Assembly: GCF_007859755.1 (NCBI RefSeq)
Contig: NZ_SJPF01000002.1
Span: forward strand, 329,729-393,728
From: Blastopirellula retiformator
GTDB taxonomy: Bacteria > Planctomycetota > Planctomycetia > Pirellulales > Pirellulaceae
Direction of reading: 5' to 3'
Length of the DNA: 64,000 nt
Below are positions 18,030-26,853 of the stretch, one piece after another. Position 1 is the stretch's first letter. Every line of letters begins with the position of its first letter. A program made the position numbers and the translations under genes. The notes under the pieces are model-generated. The model had not been told where the DNA came from, made no database searches, and saw only the letters and a list, made by a program, of their open reading frames with translations.

Positions 18030-18683
18030 TTACTGCAAACCAACCTGGCACGTCTGGTAGAGCAAGCTCTTGAGAAACGAGCTGGCTTCGACGTACTGTT
18101 GCGGCGGAACCTTTTTGATGCCGCTTTTCAGCTTGGCGTTCATTTCGTCGGCCGTTTGGATAAACGCGTTGGTATCCTGGTAACCGAGTTCGCCGTTGGT
18201 CGCCTTCTTTTCCAGCAGGCTCGACAATTCGTCCCGTTCCGACTCGAACGACGGATACTGGAGCAGCAGCGGCCATTCCACTTGTCCGCTGACGGCGTTC
18301 ACCTGATCCGGCGAGAGCGGTTTGGGCGCCGCTTCTTTGGCGAGATAGGCCATTTGCTCTTCCGACGGATGCACTCGTTTGGTCGCTTCGTAGGCGTCGC
18401 GACGCTCTCGCATCTGGAAGTAGGTGTCGGCGTACTGTTGATGGTTGGAGATCTCGTTGCTTTGCGCTTGCGTCGCGTAAACGGCCGCTTGCGCCGTTTG
18501 CAGGTTGTACGAGCCTTGGGCGCTGGTCAGATTCGCCATTCCGTTCAGGGCGCCTTCTTCGGCGGTCGAAGCATGGTAACCGCCATACCCATAGCCATAA
18601 CCCGGCGGCGGATAGCCGGCCGGTTGTGCGAGGGCGACGCCTGCGAGAAGGAGAACAGGGAGCGAATACAGCATCAATTTCAT
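18030..18683 (-). CDS. Small exported protein of unknown function
   Basis: A 217-aa product starting at MKLMLYSLPVLLLAGVALAQ, a good signal peptide. The frame can be extended 21 codons upstream, but that segment (Pro/Arg-rich) lacks a signal peptide and overlaps the terminator hairpin at 18732-18761. After cleavage there is a Pro/Gly/Tyr-rich stretch (PPPGYGYGYGGYH), then a helical, Gln/Glu-rich body. I do not recognise a family. The neighbouring genes also encode small exported proteins. Confidence 0.7.
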   Translation of the reverse strand: MKLMLYSLPVLLLAGVALAQPAGYPPPGYGYGYGGYHASTAEEGALNGMANLTSAQGSYNLQTAQAAVYATQAQSNEISNHQQYADTYFQMRERRDAYEATKRVHPSEEQMAYLAKEAAPKPLSPDQVNAVSGQVEWPLLLQYPSFESERDELSSLLEKKATNGELGYQDTNAFIQTADEMNAKLKSGIKKVPPQQYVEASSFLKSLLYQTCQVGLQ

Positions 18684-18731
18684 CGTAAGTTCTCTCAAGG
18701 GTCGGAGAAGCGAAGGTGTAGGGGGAAAGCA

Positions 18732-18761
18732 AATCGGCGCTCTCATCAGAGATCGCCGAAT
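18732..18761 (-). terminator. Probable terminator after the Gly-rich protein gene
   Basis: TCGGCG (18734-18739) pairs with CGCCGA (18754-18759), extended by CTCT/AGAG with a small bulge. On the minus strand the hairpin is followed by TTTGCTTT. It lies 25 nt past the stop codon at 18786. Imperfect, hence moderate confidence. Confidence 0.5.
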
Positions 18762-18785
18762 TGAGGGTGTAGGTAGTCTACGGGA

Positions 18786-20357
18786 CTACTGTCCCAAAGG
18801 ATCGTCCGAGCTCGCGCTATCGGGCTTCTTCAGCCGGACCAGCAACCATTGCTCGGTCTTGTCTTTGCCGAAGTGGATCAGGACCGGAGCTTCATCCTTG
18901 GTCAGATTGTACAGCCCGGTTTCGACCACGTTGTTGGTGTTGTCGCCGACCGTAAATGCGACGCGTTGCGTTTTCTTGTCGGCCGAACCCTGAATGACTT
19001 CCGACTTGCCGGTCTTGGTATCAGTATAGTTGCCGCGAATGATCCCGTCCTTGTTGATCGCCAGCTGGATCGTCACGTCCGAGGTCGTTTCGCCCGATTT
19101 CGACAGGGCGAACACGCCCAGCGGCAGCCAGTCGCCATCGGAAGACGCCTGAGCTTGGGCCCCGTCGGTAGCCAGCGTGCTGGCCGAGTCATAGTACTCT
19201 TCCGGCGTGCCGACGCTTTGGCCGTTCACATAGACCGAGTTGTCTTGGTAGACGACCGTGTTGCCATAGTCGTAATAGACCGGAGCGTCCGAATAGCCCA
19301 TCCAGGCGTCCAGCGAACCCCAGGTCGCCGCTCGCCAGCAATAGCCAGCGGCCCAACCCGCGGCGAACCAGGCGCCCGGATGATCGGTATACCAACCAGG
19401 ACCATAGACGCCCCAGTGATTGAAATTGGTGCGAACGCCCACGGCACAGTGATAACGATCGGTGGGAGAAACGCGGACGAAGCCCGCCGCCGCTCCATGC
19501 GGACCAACCACGGCGCCGCGAGCCGCGAAACCGCCGTTGGGACCGCGAACCGCTCCGCCAGCGGCGATGTCGCCGCGCGGACCACGAGCGATCGCCTGAC
19601 CACCCTTGGCGCCATCAGCGCCTTCAAAACCGCGTCCAGCGACCGCCCCGCCATTGGGGCCAACGGCGCCGCCGCGGCCCACCGTGTTGTCGCGGGGGCC
19701 AGTGATCGACGTGCCAGAGGCGGCGCCGCCGCGCGGACCGTCGACCGAGCCATGGTTGATGTCAAAGTAGTTGCCGTCGTGGCTGTAGTGACTAGCGCTG
19801 GTTCCCAGTCCATGGAGTCCGCCGTCGGACGGCAGGCCGAGGAAACTGTTTAGCTGACTGCGACTTGGGGCCGCGCCGCCAAATGCGCCAGCGCCGAGAC
19901 CACCCCGATCCAGACCGCCGCCGCCCAGACCAGCGCCACCGCCCAGACCGCCGCGATCCAAGGCGCCGCCACCCAATCCGCTGCCGCCGAGGCCGCCGCG
20001 ATCGAGACCGCCACCCCCCAGGTTACCGCCGCCCAGGCCGCCAAAATTTCCACCGCGCGATAGGCCGCCGCCTCCACCGAGACCGCCAGCGCCGAGGCCT
20101 CCGCCTCCCAGGCCGCCGAGATCACCGCCGCGAGGAAGTCCCCCGCCGCCCAATCCGCCGCCGCCAAAGTTGCCGCCGTGGAAGCCGCCTCCGCCGAGGC
20201 CTCCGCCCATTCCGCCATGCATGCCGCCGCCGAAGCCGCCGCCACCCATGCCGCCATGGAAACCGCCTCCTCCAAAACCACCACGAGCCCAACATTGGGT
20301 GCTGGCGATGGCGAGCATCAGTCCGCAGGTTACTGTCCAAGAAAGTTGACGTTTCAT
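18786..20357 (-). CDS. Exported Gly-rich repeat protein
   Basis: A 523-aa product starting at MKRQLSWTVTCGLMLAIAST (three codons inside the longest frame), a signal peptide ending near CWA. Residues about 25-155 are low-complexity glycine repeats built on GGGGFHGGMG and later LDRGGLGGGG units; about 190-290 contains imperfect GPRGG/GPNGG repeats. A central aromatic-rich region (WGVYGPGWYTDHPGAWFAAG) and a C-terminal beta-rich domain (about 415-515, with LPLGVFALSKSGETTSDV) follow. This looks like a surface or cell-envelope protein; no enzymatic motif is seen. The repeats could be unstable through slippage. Confidence 0.78.
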   Translation of the reverse strand: MKRQLSWTVTCGLMLAIASTQCWARGGFGGGGFHGGMGGGGFGGGMHGGMGGGLGGGGFHGGNFGGGGLGGGGLPRGGDLGGLGGGGLGAGGLGGGGGLSRGGNFGGLGGGNLGGGGLDRGGLGGSGLGGGALDRGGLGGGAGLGGGGLDRGGLGAGAFGGAAPSRSQLNSFLGLPSDGGLHGLGTSASHYSHDGNYFDINHGSVDGPRGGAASGTSITGPRDNTVGRGGAVGPNGGAVAGRGFEGADGAKGGQAIARGPRGDIAAGGAVRGPNGGFAARGAVVGPHGAAAGFVRVSPTDRYHCAVGVRTNFNHWGVYGPGWYTDHPGAWFAAGWAAGYCWRAATWGSLDAWMGYSDAPVYYDYGNTVVYQDNSVYVNGQSVGTPEEYYDSASTLATDGAQAQASSDGDWLPLGVFALSKSGETTSDVTIQLAINKDGIIRGNYTDTKTGKSEVIQGSADKKTQRVAFTVGDNTNNVVETGLYNLTKDEAPVLIHFGKDKTEQWLLVRLKKPDSASSDDPLGQ

Positions 20358-20399
20358 GGCTACCATCCGTTCTTTGATTTTTGATTGGGGGAGTGAGAA

Positions 20400-21338
20400 C
20401 TACGGCTGCGACGCCTGACGCTTGATCACGACTTCGTCGGTATCGGGAAGCGGTTGGCCTCCGATCGAGCGGGAAGTCGATTGCCAGACGTACGCGTTCT
20501 CGTCCAGCTTGGTGAGCGTGTTGACCGATTCGGTCGGCAGTCCGCCGCCGGTCACGCCACGCATGGTGGCGGTAAATCCGTTCTCGATCGGCGTCCAGAG
20601 GCCGGTCGCGTGCCCGCCGTCGGCGCTGAAGTTCCAGGACTGAACCTGACCCTTAATTGGATTCCAGCCAATCAACTGCACGCCAGAGACTTTCGCTCCC
20701 TTGGGACCGGTCGTCGTGTAGGTTCGCTCGACGAAGCTCTTGTTGGCGACCCAGCGACACTCCGATTCGATTCGCATGCCGTACTCTTCGGCCGACCATT
20801 TGCCGATCAACCACTGCAGATCGGCGATCTTTTGATGCACCGAAGGCAGGCCGACCCGGCGATCGCGAACCGACGCCATCCGCCACTTGCCGTCCAGCTT
20901 GACTTGGATGGCGGCGTAAGCGCCGTAAACGGGCTCACCATCGGCGACTTCACTGACTAGGGTGCGACCTTCTTCCAGAGCCGCTTCGTCGCTCAGCAGT
21001 TGGATCGAGTCGACGACGACTTCGATCTTTGTCTCGGGATTCTTCTTGAAGAGTTCCGCGTAAGCGGCTTCGATCTCTTTTTGACCAGTAAACTTGCGCC
21101 CCGAGTCGTCGACAAATTGTCCGTGGGGCGTCCACAGGGCGGCGACCGCCGCGGCGTCACCTTGGTTGAATGCGGTGACGAAGGCCTGCGATTGATCACG
21201 AATCGCCGTTAGGCTTTCGCTTTGATCGGAATGAACCTCTTGCTTTTCTTTGACGTCGTCTTCGGCGGCGAATACGGATACCGGCATCACCAAAGCGACA
21301 AGCAACGCGGCTCGCGTCGCCAGAGAATGTGTGGTCAC
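20400..21338 (-). CDS. Exported SgcJ/SnoaL-like (NTF2-fold) protein
   Basis: A 312-aa protein with signal peptide (cleavage near VFA, residue 24). Residues about 45-165 form an NTF2-like domain of the SgcJ/YybH/DUF4440 type, with AFVTAFNQGDAAAVAALWTP and FTGQKEIEAAYAELFKKNPE. The second half (about 168-308) has beta-rich features such as LQWLIGKWSAE and GWNPIKGQVQSWNF, as in DUF1579-like or lipocalin-type domains. Many planctomycetes carry this two-domain arrangement. It may bind a small hydrophobic ligand; catalysis is unproven. It lies 42 nt upstream of the Gly-rich gene. Confidence 0.82.
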   Translation of the reverse strand: MTTHSLATRAALLVALVMPVSVFAAEDDVKEKQEVHSDQSESLTAIRDQSQAFVTAFNQGDAAAVAALWTPHGQFVDDSGRKFTGQKEIEAAYAELFKKNPETKIEVVVDSIQLLSDEAALEEGRTLVSEVADGEPVYGAYAAIQVKLDGKWRMASVRDRRVGLPSVHQKIADLQWLIGKWSAEEYGMRIESECRWVANKSFVERTYTTTGPKGAKVSGVQLIGWNPIKGQVQSWNFSADGGHATGLWTPIENGFTATMRGVTGGGLPTESVNTLTKLDENAYVWQSTSRSIGGQPLPDTDEVVIKRQASQP

Positions 21339-21819
21339 GGGTGCGATCCATAATTAGGGGGAAGCGACGCAGCCCTGCGACAGACAAACCGGCATCCTGC
21401 TCCGGCTATGGGGGACATTGACTAAAGTAAAACATAGTTTCGTCTGACTGGCAATTTTGGGGAATCAGGCCAATTTTGCCAGAAAATAGCAGTCCCAAGC
21501 GGCAGTATCGGAGTGCGAGTCTCGAACAAGGGGCTTTCGCGACCGTCCGTGAGAGACTGCATGAAGCGAAAATCCGTAAAAATCTTCATTGAAAATACGC
21601 GATCGAGCGTCTTTTTGACGACGCACTGCAATTCTTGGAATGCGTCTTGGCGGCGACGCTCGGCGACTGACATAAAGCGACGCCAATGCGTGTTTTGGGC
21701 AACGCCGGTCCCGTCGACGGGGATACCTGCCCTGTCGCCGGGTATAGTGGTTGCATTATTACGACAGCGACTACAGTTGTCGCCAAAAGCCCTCACTGAC
21801 CACGCAAAGACTACCGCCA
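21339..21819. other. Divergent intergenic region with an imperfect palindrome
   Basis: A 481-bp gap between the minus-strand SgcJ-like gene and the plus-strand VOC gene, so it must hold both promoters. An imperfect dyad at 21448-21482 (CTGGCAA and TTGCCAG as the outer arms) lies about 110 nt upstream of the SgcJ-like start and could be an operator or leader hairpin. The short open frames on both strands here (for example 21513-21860 plus and 21422-21940 minus) lack a recognisable domain or ribosome site, so I do not call them genes. Confidence 0.45.
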
Positions 21820-22305
21820 ATGCCTGCTTCTTCAGCAAACGAAGTTCCCCAACCTGCTGAAAAATTAGCCACGACGTCGGGCGTTCCGCTTCTTCGACCT
21901 TTTCATCTGGCGGTCCAAGTGCACGATCTGATCGCGGCACGAAAATTTTATGGCGAACTATTAGGTTGTCCTGAAGGTCGCAGCGCCGACACTTGGGTCG
22001 ACTTCGATTTCTTTGGCCATCAGTTCGTGTGCCATGTGAATCAAGAGAAGCAAGCGGCGCCCGCGTTTAACGAAGTCGACGGACATGGCGTTCCGGTGCC
22101 ACACTTTGGCGTCGTGCTGGATTTAGAAACCTGGTCGAAACTGGCCGAGCGGTTGAAGTCGCAGCAGATCGAATTCGTCATCGCCCCTTACATTCGTTTC
22201 GAGGGACAGCCGGGCGAACAAGGGACGATGTTCTTCTTCGATCCCTCCGGCAACGCCGTCGAGATCAAAGGTTTTCGCAACTTGGACAATCTGTTCGCCA
22301 AGTAG
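21820..22305 (+). CDS. VOC-family (glyoxalase/dioxygenase-fold) protein
   Basis: 161 aa from the ATG at 21820 (MPASSANEVPQ); the upstream extension to 21751 is not protein-like. The VOC fold is shown by PFHLAVQVHDLIAARKFYGE with the first metal-ligand His, DFFGHQFVCH, VPHFGVVLDLETW, and FFFDPSGNAVEIKGF with the final Glu. VOC enzymes are metal-dependent lyases, dioxygenases or resistance proteins; close relatives are usually annotated only as VOC family. The gene stands alone between a divergent and a convergent neighbour. Confidence 0.88.
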   Translation: MPASSANEVPQPAEKLATTSGVPLLRPFHLAVQVHDLIAARKFYGELLGCPEGRSADTWVDFDFFGHQFVCHVNQEKQAAPAFNEVDGHGVPVPHFGVVLDLETWSKLAERLKSQQIEFVIAPYIRFEGQPGEQGTMFFFDPSGNAVEIKGFRNLDNLFAK

Positions 22306-22323
22306 GCGATCGGGAGAGATCGC
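22306..22323. terminator. Short hairpin in the convergent gap after the VOC gene
   Basis: GCGATC (22306-22311) pairs with GATCGC (22318-22323) around GGGAGA, starting 1 nt after the VOC stop codon. The stem is only 6 bp and no T run follows closely, so it is a weak terminator candidate. Confidence 0.3.
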
Positions 22324-22346
22324 GACGCAATAGAAAAAGTTGACGC

Positions 22347-23021
22347 TTACGTCGACTCGGCCTGGGGATCGACGGCGTCGATCAAGCGAGCCTGACGAGC
22401 CCACGTGGTGGTCCGGAAGGCGTGGAGAAACTCCGGCGAGATCGCCTCGCACCCTTCTTCGCAGATCGCGTGATAGCCAGGGTGCGGCAGAATCTGCGAG
22501 TCAAGCAACTGCCGACCGTCGTAGGAATCTCGCCGGCACGAGAAGAAATAGCCGATTGACGGCTGCGGCGCTTCGCCGTTCCAGCAAAGCGTCCACGCCG
22601 GCACGAGGTCGTAGGCTGACTCCCGCGAGAGGAGCGCCGGAATGTCGTCGACGCTCATCTGAAACATCATCGCATTGAACCAGTCGGCGCGATCGCCGGT
22701 CGCTTGGGCGTTGAGTACGCCAAATTGGTCATGAGCGACCGCTTCTCCATAAACGCCGCGTCCCCGCGGGCTCATGACGTACTCATAGATGCGGCGGGCG
22801 CCCAAGACGATCACCGGTTTGGCCGACGCCAAACATTCGGCGCTTAGCGAGCGGCGAGCCGACGCCAGATTCATCAAGCTGCCATACCCGATCAACGGCA
22901 GACGATGATCGGGCGTGGGGAACAAATCGTCGACCGACCACGGATAGAGGTGCTCGGCCGCATGTCGTGCGGTACAAAGCGACGACATGCTTGCGGTCGT
23001 CTGGCTCGCCAATAAAGGCAT
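22347..23021 (-). CDS. GGCT-like (gamma-glutamylcyclotransferase fold) protein
   Basis: About 224 aa from the ATG at 23021. The motif PLIGYGSLMN (about residue 42) is the YGSL signature of the gamma-glutamylcyclotransferase-like fold, followed by VIVLGARRIYEYVMSPRG, where such proteins form the substrate pocket. The C-terminal half (YFFSCRRDSYDGRQLLDS) is not diagnostic. The start is uncertain: a TTG at 23045, ATG at 23021 and ATG at 22988 are all in frame and none has a clear ribosome site. The substrate cannot be inferred. Confidence 0.65.
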   Translation of the reverse strand: MPLLASQTTASMSSLCTARHAAEHLYPWSVDDLFPTPDHRLPLIGYGSLMNLASARRSLSAECLASAKPVIVLGARRIYEYVMSPRGRGVYGEAVAHDQFGVLNAQATGDRADWFNAMMFQMSVDDIPALLSRESAYDLVPAWTLCWNGEAPQPSIGYFFSCRRDSYDGRQLLDSQILPHPGYHAICEEGCEAISPEFLHAFRTTTWARQARLIDAVDPQAEST

Positions 23022-23106
23022 CGAAGCGTGACGAGGAAAGATCAAAACGATATTCCCAACAAATAACTACAACAACAAGATTTCCGCTTTGGCCTGCGAC
23101 GCGGCG

Positions 23107-23907
23107 TTACCGATTCGATCCGACCCAACGGATACCTTCCATCATGATCGCGTTCGGTCCGCCCGGTTTTTCGGGATGCGGGCTAAAGCACATCACGCGC
23201 CCTCCTCCATACGTGGTACGAACAATCGCGTGGGTTCCAACCATCGCGCCTTCCGGGGCGCCCTTCTTGGCGATTTCGGTCTCGTAGGTCGCCAAGACTT
23301 CGTATCCGGGCAAATCGGGCGAGTTGTGCGGAACGAGCAGCGGCCCTTGGCCGTAGTAGCAGTCGAGTTTCGCCTTTTCCGATTGCAGGACTTCTTGGCC
23401 AGCCGAGGTCAGGCCCAGCGAAACTTTACCCGTTCCGCGAGCCCAGTGGGCCCGATCCCAAACCTTGGCGTTGATTATGCCCAGAGACCAAGTGTAGTGC
23501 GACGAGGCGAGATACGATCCGGCGCAGATGCCGACGTAGCCGCCCCCTTCGCGAACGAAGTTCTTGACCGTCTCGCAGCCCGATTCTTCCAGGTGTTTGG
23601 CTTGGCTACTGCCCATTCCGCCGGGCATGATCAGCACGTCGAAGTTCTTGAGCACGCCGCCGCGAATATCTTCTGGCGAGACGATGGCCGTTTCGAAGCC
23701 ATTTTCGGGAGACAGAAAACGCTGCAAGTTGCTCGGTCCCGAGGTCTTCGACTCGACGTCGGCGTGACTGTAGAGTGCGACGCGAATCAGGTCGGTTGAA
23801 GCGGCGCCCTTCTTTTCGGCCTGAGCGATCGCTGGCGCGGCCGCCATCAACAGGGCCAAACCCACAACCAGTCGAAGCGAGAGGCGTTGCAGAAAACGGT
23901 CGGTCAT
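23107..23907 (-). CDS. Exported class I amidotransferase-like (BPL_N type) protein
   Basis: A 266-aa protein with signal peptide (cleavage near AIA, residue 28). The fold is that of class I glutamine amidotransferase/DJ-1-like proteins of the BPL_N group: NFDVLIMPGGMGSS, then the nucleophile elbow GGGYVGICAGSYLAS with the reactive Cys, and near the end GRVMCFSPHPEKPGG with the conserved His. Proteins of this type are frequent in planctomycete secretomes; their substrate is unknown. It lies 59 nt downstream of the Ntn-hydrolase gene and probably shares its transcript. Confidence 0.83.
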   Translation of the reverse strand: MTDRFLQRLSLRLVVGLALLMAAAPAIAQAEKKGAASTDLIRVALYSHADVESKTSGPSNLQRFLSPENGFETAIVSPEDIRGGVLKNFDVLIMPGGMGSSQAKHLEESGCETVKNFVREGGGYVGICAGSYLASSHYTWSLGIINAKVWDRAHWARGTGKVSLGLTSAGQEVLQSEKAKLDCYYGQGPLLVPHNSPDLPGYEVLATYETEIAKKGAPEGAMVGTHAIVRTTYGGGRVMCFSPHPEKPGGPNAIMMEGIRWVGSNR

Positions 23908-23966
23908 TGCTAAGTTCTGTCCTGTAAGGAAGCAAGGTTAGTCGAGTTGGCGATGAAGTTCGGGAA

Positions 23967-25271
23967 CTACGGATTGGTCGAAGTCGCTTGCGGAGCGAAG
24001 ATCGGCGCCGCCGGCTGCGGAACCGCGAGCGCCGCTTCTTTGGTTTCGATAAATTTCCGCTGCATCGCCTGCATTGCATATTTCGCAGCATTGGCGTGAT
24101 AGCGAGCGACGACCGCCGGGGCGAGCTTCCGCTTGGCCCACGATTGTTTCACCATGGCGGTTTCGGACAGCAATTTGTCTTCGGCGGTCCACAGATCGGC
24201 CCAGATGCTGGGCAACAGGCGTGTGTAAACGCCATCTCTGTCCGGCGTCAGATTCCATTCACGCAGCGAAATCGCAATTTCTCCGAGCTCTCCGCCGCGG
24301 TCGTCTTGCAACTCTTCGGCGACCCCGCCGGCGACCCAACAAGGGACGGCGATCGAGAATTTGGGGTCACCCAGGATCGTCCACATCGTGGTCAAAGCCG
24401 GGTCTTCGCCCGGCGAGACGCCATGAAACACGGCGGCCGAAACGGTCGTGGTGCGGCTGATGGTATTCTTGGTCGAAATCGTTTCGGGCAAGGTACCGCT
24501 GGGCGAGTTGACGGTGCCGGGCAGCGCCGCTTCGCCGCTCGCCATGTCGCGGGTGCACTGACGAACGACATGCTCCAGCGATAGTTTGCCGCCATCTTCG
24601 ACCTGCATCAGCGAGCAGGCTCGCAGGTAGCGATCGGCCGAATAGATCTTGCCCAATTCTTCGGCGGTCGGGTTGGCGCCCAGATCATGAGCAGTCGTCG
24701 AAAAATTCGAGCGGACCACGTAGCCGTTGGGCGCGACCACGGGATCGTTGGCGTCAAATTTCTTGAATGATTTAGGACCGGTCTCAAACAGCGCGGCGCC
24801 GCCGGAAGCGTCGATCACGCCAAAGTTGGCGACCGTTTTGCGGCCGGTTCGATTGGTTTCTTCCAGCAGTTTTTCGAAGTCGGCGACCGTAGCGCAGGTC
24901 TGCAGGGCCTTCTTCATCAGACCGCCGTTGCCGGGGCCCGACTGCTTGCCTTCCAAGGCGAGATCGCGGCTGACCGAGTTTTCGATGCAAAAGCCGGCTT
25001 CGTTGGTTCCCATCCAGACGCTGCCACGGCTACCGGCGTTGAAGACGCCGATCGCTTTGTACTTGCCATCCTCAAACAAGGCGACTTCGTTGTGCATCGT
25101 CGAAGACGTATCGCGGTTCTTCCACAAGATTGGTCGGCCGTCGACGGTCGCCTTGCCGCTGATCACCGCTGTCGTGCAGGCGCGAGTTTCGACGCCGCTG
25201 AAGAAGCTCGTCGACATCGCCAACATGCCAAGAAGAATCGCAACGGGATGGGCGGAAGTATGTCGATCCAT
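23967..25271 (-). CDS. Exported Ntn hydrolase (C45/acyltransferase-like)
   Basis: A 434-aa protein with signal peptide followed directly by a sequence typical of Cys N-terminal-nucleophile hydrolases: CTTAVISGKATVDGRPILWK, then NRDTSS and GVFNAGSRGSVWMGTNEAGFCIENS. Cys32 immediately follows Ala31, so signal-peptidase cleavage there would itself expose the catalytic Cys. The family includes acyl-CoA:6-aminopenicillanic acid acyltransferases, carcinine hydrolases and related amidases; the substrate is unknown. The C-terminal tail is Ala/Pro-rich. It lies in one direction with the BPL_N-like gene and is divergent from a XylR-type regulator, which may control it. Confidence 0.85.
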   Translation of the reverse strand: MDRHTSAHPVAILLGMLAMSTSFFSGVETRACTTAVISGKATVDGRPILWKNRDTSSTMHNEVALFEDGKYKAIGVFNAGSRGSVWMGTNEAGFCIENSVSRDLALEGKQSGPGNGGLMKKALQTCATVADFEKLLEETNRTGRKTVANFGVIDASGGAALFETGPKSFKKFDANDPVVAPNGYVVRSNFSTTAHDLGANPTAEELGKIYSADRYLRACSLMQVEDGGKLSLEHVVRQCTRDMASGEAALPGTVNSPSGTLPETISTKNTISRTTTVSAAVFHGVSPGEDPALTTMWTILGDPKFSIAVPCWVAGGVAEELQDDRGGELGEIAISLREWNLTPDRDGVYTRLLPSIWADLWTAEDKLLSETAMVKQSWAKRKLAPAVVARYHANAAKYAMQAMQRKFIETKEAALAVPQPAAPIFAPQATSTNP

Positions 25272-25653
25272 GATTGTTCTCAGGGGGGTTCGTTTGGGGG
25301 AAACGCTCAGGTGGGAAGTGGCGGGGCAGCGACTGCACTGATTCTGCGCAGTCCCGCCTGCTTTTTATGAAGTATCGCTGCGCCAGATTTCGTCACAATG
25401 ATTTTTTGCGCAGAATAATGTTCGTTTTTTCCGAGACAGGCTTCCATCTGCAGCCCCGAAAGCGCACATATCATCATTGGCGAAATAAATTAGATCGTAA
25501 AAGCCGCAGTCACTCTTCGGCCCGGAAATTGCTGCCGTAGTTATACTTAATGAGAGTCGGCAAGCCGCATTCCGCCTGCCAGAGAAGACTCACCCTCCCT
25601 CGCACACCTTCCCCACTAGCCTCCATTACAACCGCCAAAGAACACGACTTCGC
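25272..25653. promoter_or_regulatory. Divergent promoter region with a split inverted repeat
   Basis: A 382-bp gap between the divergent Ntn-hydrolase and regulator genes. ATTCTGCGCA (25341-25350) and TGCGCAGAAT (25407-25416) are exact reverse complements with 56 bp between them. They lie about 70-145 bp upstream of the hydrolase start and could be half-sites for the neighbouring XylR-type regulator. I see no gene in this gap. Confidence 0.4.
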
Positions 25654-26853
25654 ATGATACAACGACTGTCGGTATACCCCGATCGACTTCGAATCGCGCT
25701 GTTGGTTTTGAACGAAAGCCATTGGAGCCGATCGGTCCTGGAAGGCGTCTCCCGCTTTGCCGCCGAGCATGGCGGCTGGGATTTCTGGCTCAATCCGCGC
25801 GGCATGAAAACGCAAGCGCTGATGCCGTCCGACTGGAAGGGAGAAGGTATCATCGCGCGGATTTCAGACCAGCGAGTGCAAGATTCGCTGGAGTGTCATG
25901 ACTGCGCGACCATCAATGTCTCGTGGCATAGCGAACATTCCGAGCGGTTTCCGAAAGTGATCGCCGATCCGGTCGGATGTGGCGAGCTGGCGGGCAACTT
26001 TTTCGTCCAGCGCGGATTTCAGCACTTTGGGTACATCGGTCCCCCGCTCTGCTTCAATTACCGCGATCCGGTTCAGCCCGCGGTCAAGCGAGTGGTCGAG
26101 GAGGCCAATTTTTCGCTCTCGACGTTCGATCCGGATCCCTCCTCCCCGTCATCCGACTTTGATTATCAGCGGTCCCGCCTAGTCGAATGGGTCCGTGCTT
26201 TGCCGAAACCGATCGGCATCGTCGCGTTCTCGACCGTCGTCGCTCGGGAGGTGATGCTGACCTGCTCGGCAGAGGGAATCAACGTTCCGAACGACGTGGC
26301 GGTCTTGGCGGTCGAACATGATCCGCTCATCTCTCAATTGTCGCCGATGCCGATTTCGTACATTCAGCAGCGGCCGGAACTGGTCGGTTATGAAGCGGCT
26401 CGCGAGCTGAAACGCTTGATTTCTGGGGGCGAGCCGCGCGAACAGCCGATTTGCATCGCACCAGAAGGCATCATCGAAAAACCGTCGACCGATACGATTT
26501 TCGCCGCCGACGAGATGGTGCAAGATGCGGTCGCGTTTATCAAACGGAATTCCGACACGGCGATCAACGTCTCGGATCTGACGCGACATCTCGACGTCTC
26601 GCGGCGTTCGCTGGAAGACCGCTTTCGCAAGGCGCTGAATCGGACGCCGGCCGAAGAGATCCGCCATGCCCGACTATTAGTACTGAAAGACTACCTGCGG
26701 CAAACGAATCTCTCGTTGGCCGAAATCAGCGCCCGATCGGGATTCAGCTGCGAGAACGCCACATTGCGCTTCTTTAAGCGAATGACCGGAATGACGCCGG
26801 GCGAATACCGGCGCAATTACGATCCGATCACCGCCGCTCATTCTGAGCTTTAA
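25654..26853 (+). CDS. XylR-type transcriptional regulator (LacI-like sensor plus AraC HTH)
   Basis: A 399-aa cytoplasmic regulator. Residues about 12-280 form a periplasmic-binding-protein-like sensor of the XylR/LacI type (RIALLVLNESHWSRSVLEGV, HFGYIGPPLCFNYR, DVAVLAVEHDPLISQLSP). Residues about 290-390 form an AraC-type double helix-turn-helix (INVSDLTRHLDVSRRSLEDR, SLAEISARSGFSCENATLRF and FKRMTGMTPGEYRR). The architecture is that of E. coli XylR, which senses xylose; planctomycetes have many paralogues with unknown sugar ligands. It is transcribed away from the Ntn-hydrolase gene and may regulate it or the DUF1559 gene downstream. Confidence 0.9.
   Translation: MIQRLSVYPDRLRIALLVLNESHWSRSVLEGVSRFAAEHGGWDFWLNPRGMKTQALMPSDWKGEGIIARISDQRVQDSLECHDCATINVSWHSEHSERFPKVIADPVGCGELAGNFFVQRGFQHFGYIGPPLCFNYRDPVQPAVKRVVEEANFSLSTFDPDPSSPSSDFDYQRSRLVEWVRALPKPIGIVAFSTVVAREVMLTCSAEGINVPNDVAVLAVEHDPLISQLSPMPISYIQQRPELVGYEAARELKRLISGGEPREQPICIAPEGIIEKPSTDTIFAADEMVQDAVAFIKRNSDTAINVSDLTRHLDVSRRSLEDRFRKALNRTPAEEIRHARLLVLKDYLRQTNLSLAEISARSGFSCENATLRFFKRMTGMTPGEYRRNYDPITAAHSEL

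Noticed and set aside
17547-18764. 405-aa open frame on the plus strand
   Set aside because: Runs across two minus-strand genes with signal peptides and across the terminator hairpin; no domain seen.
18849-19853. 334-aa plus-strand frame
   Set aside because: Antisense to the Gly-rich protein gene; its repetitive content simply mirrors that gene.
21422-21940. 172-aa minus-strand frame
   Set aside because: Overlaps the VOC gene start and a promoter region; no domain or ribosome site seen.
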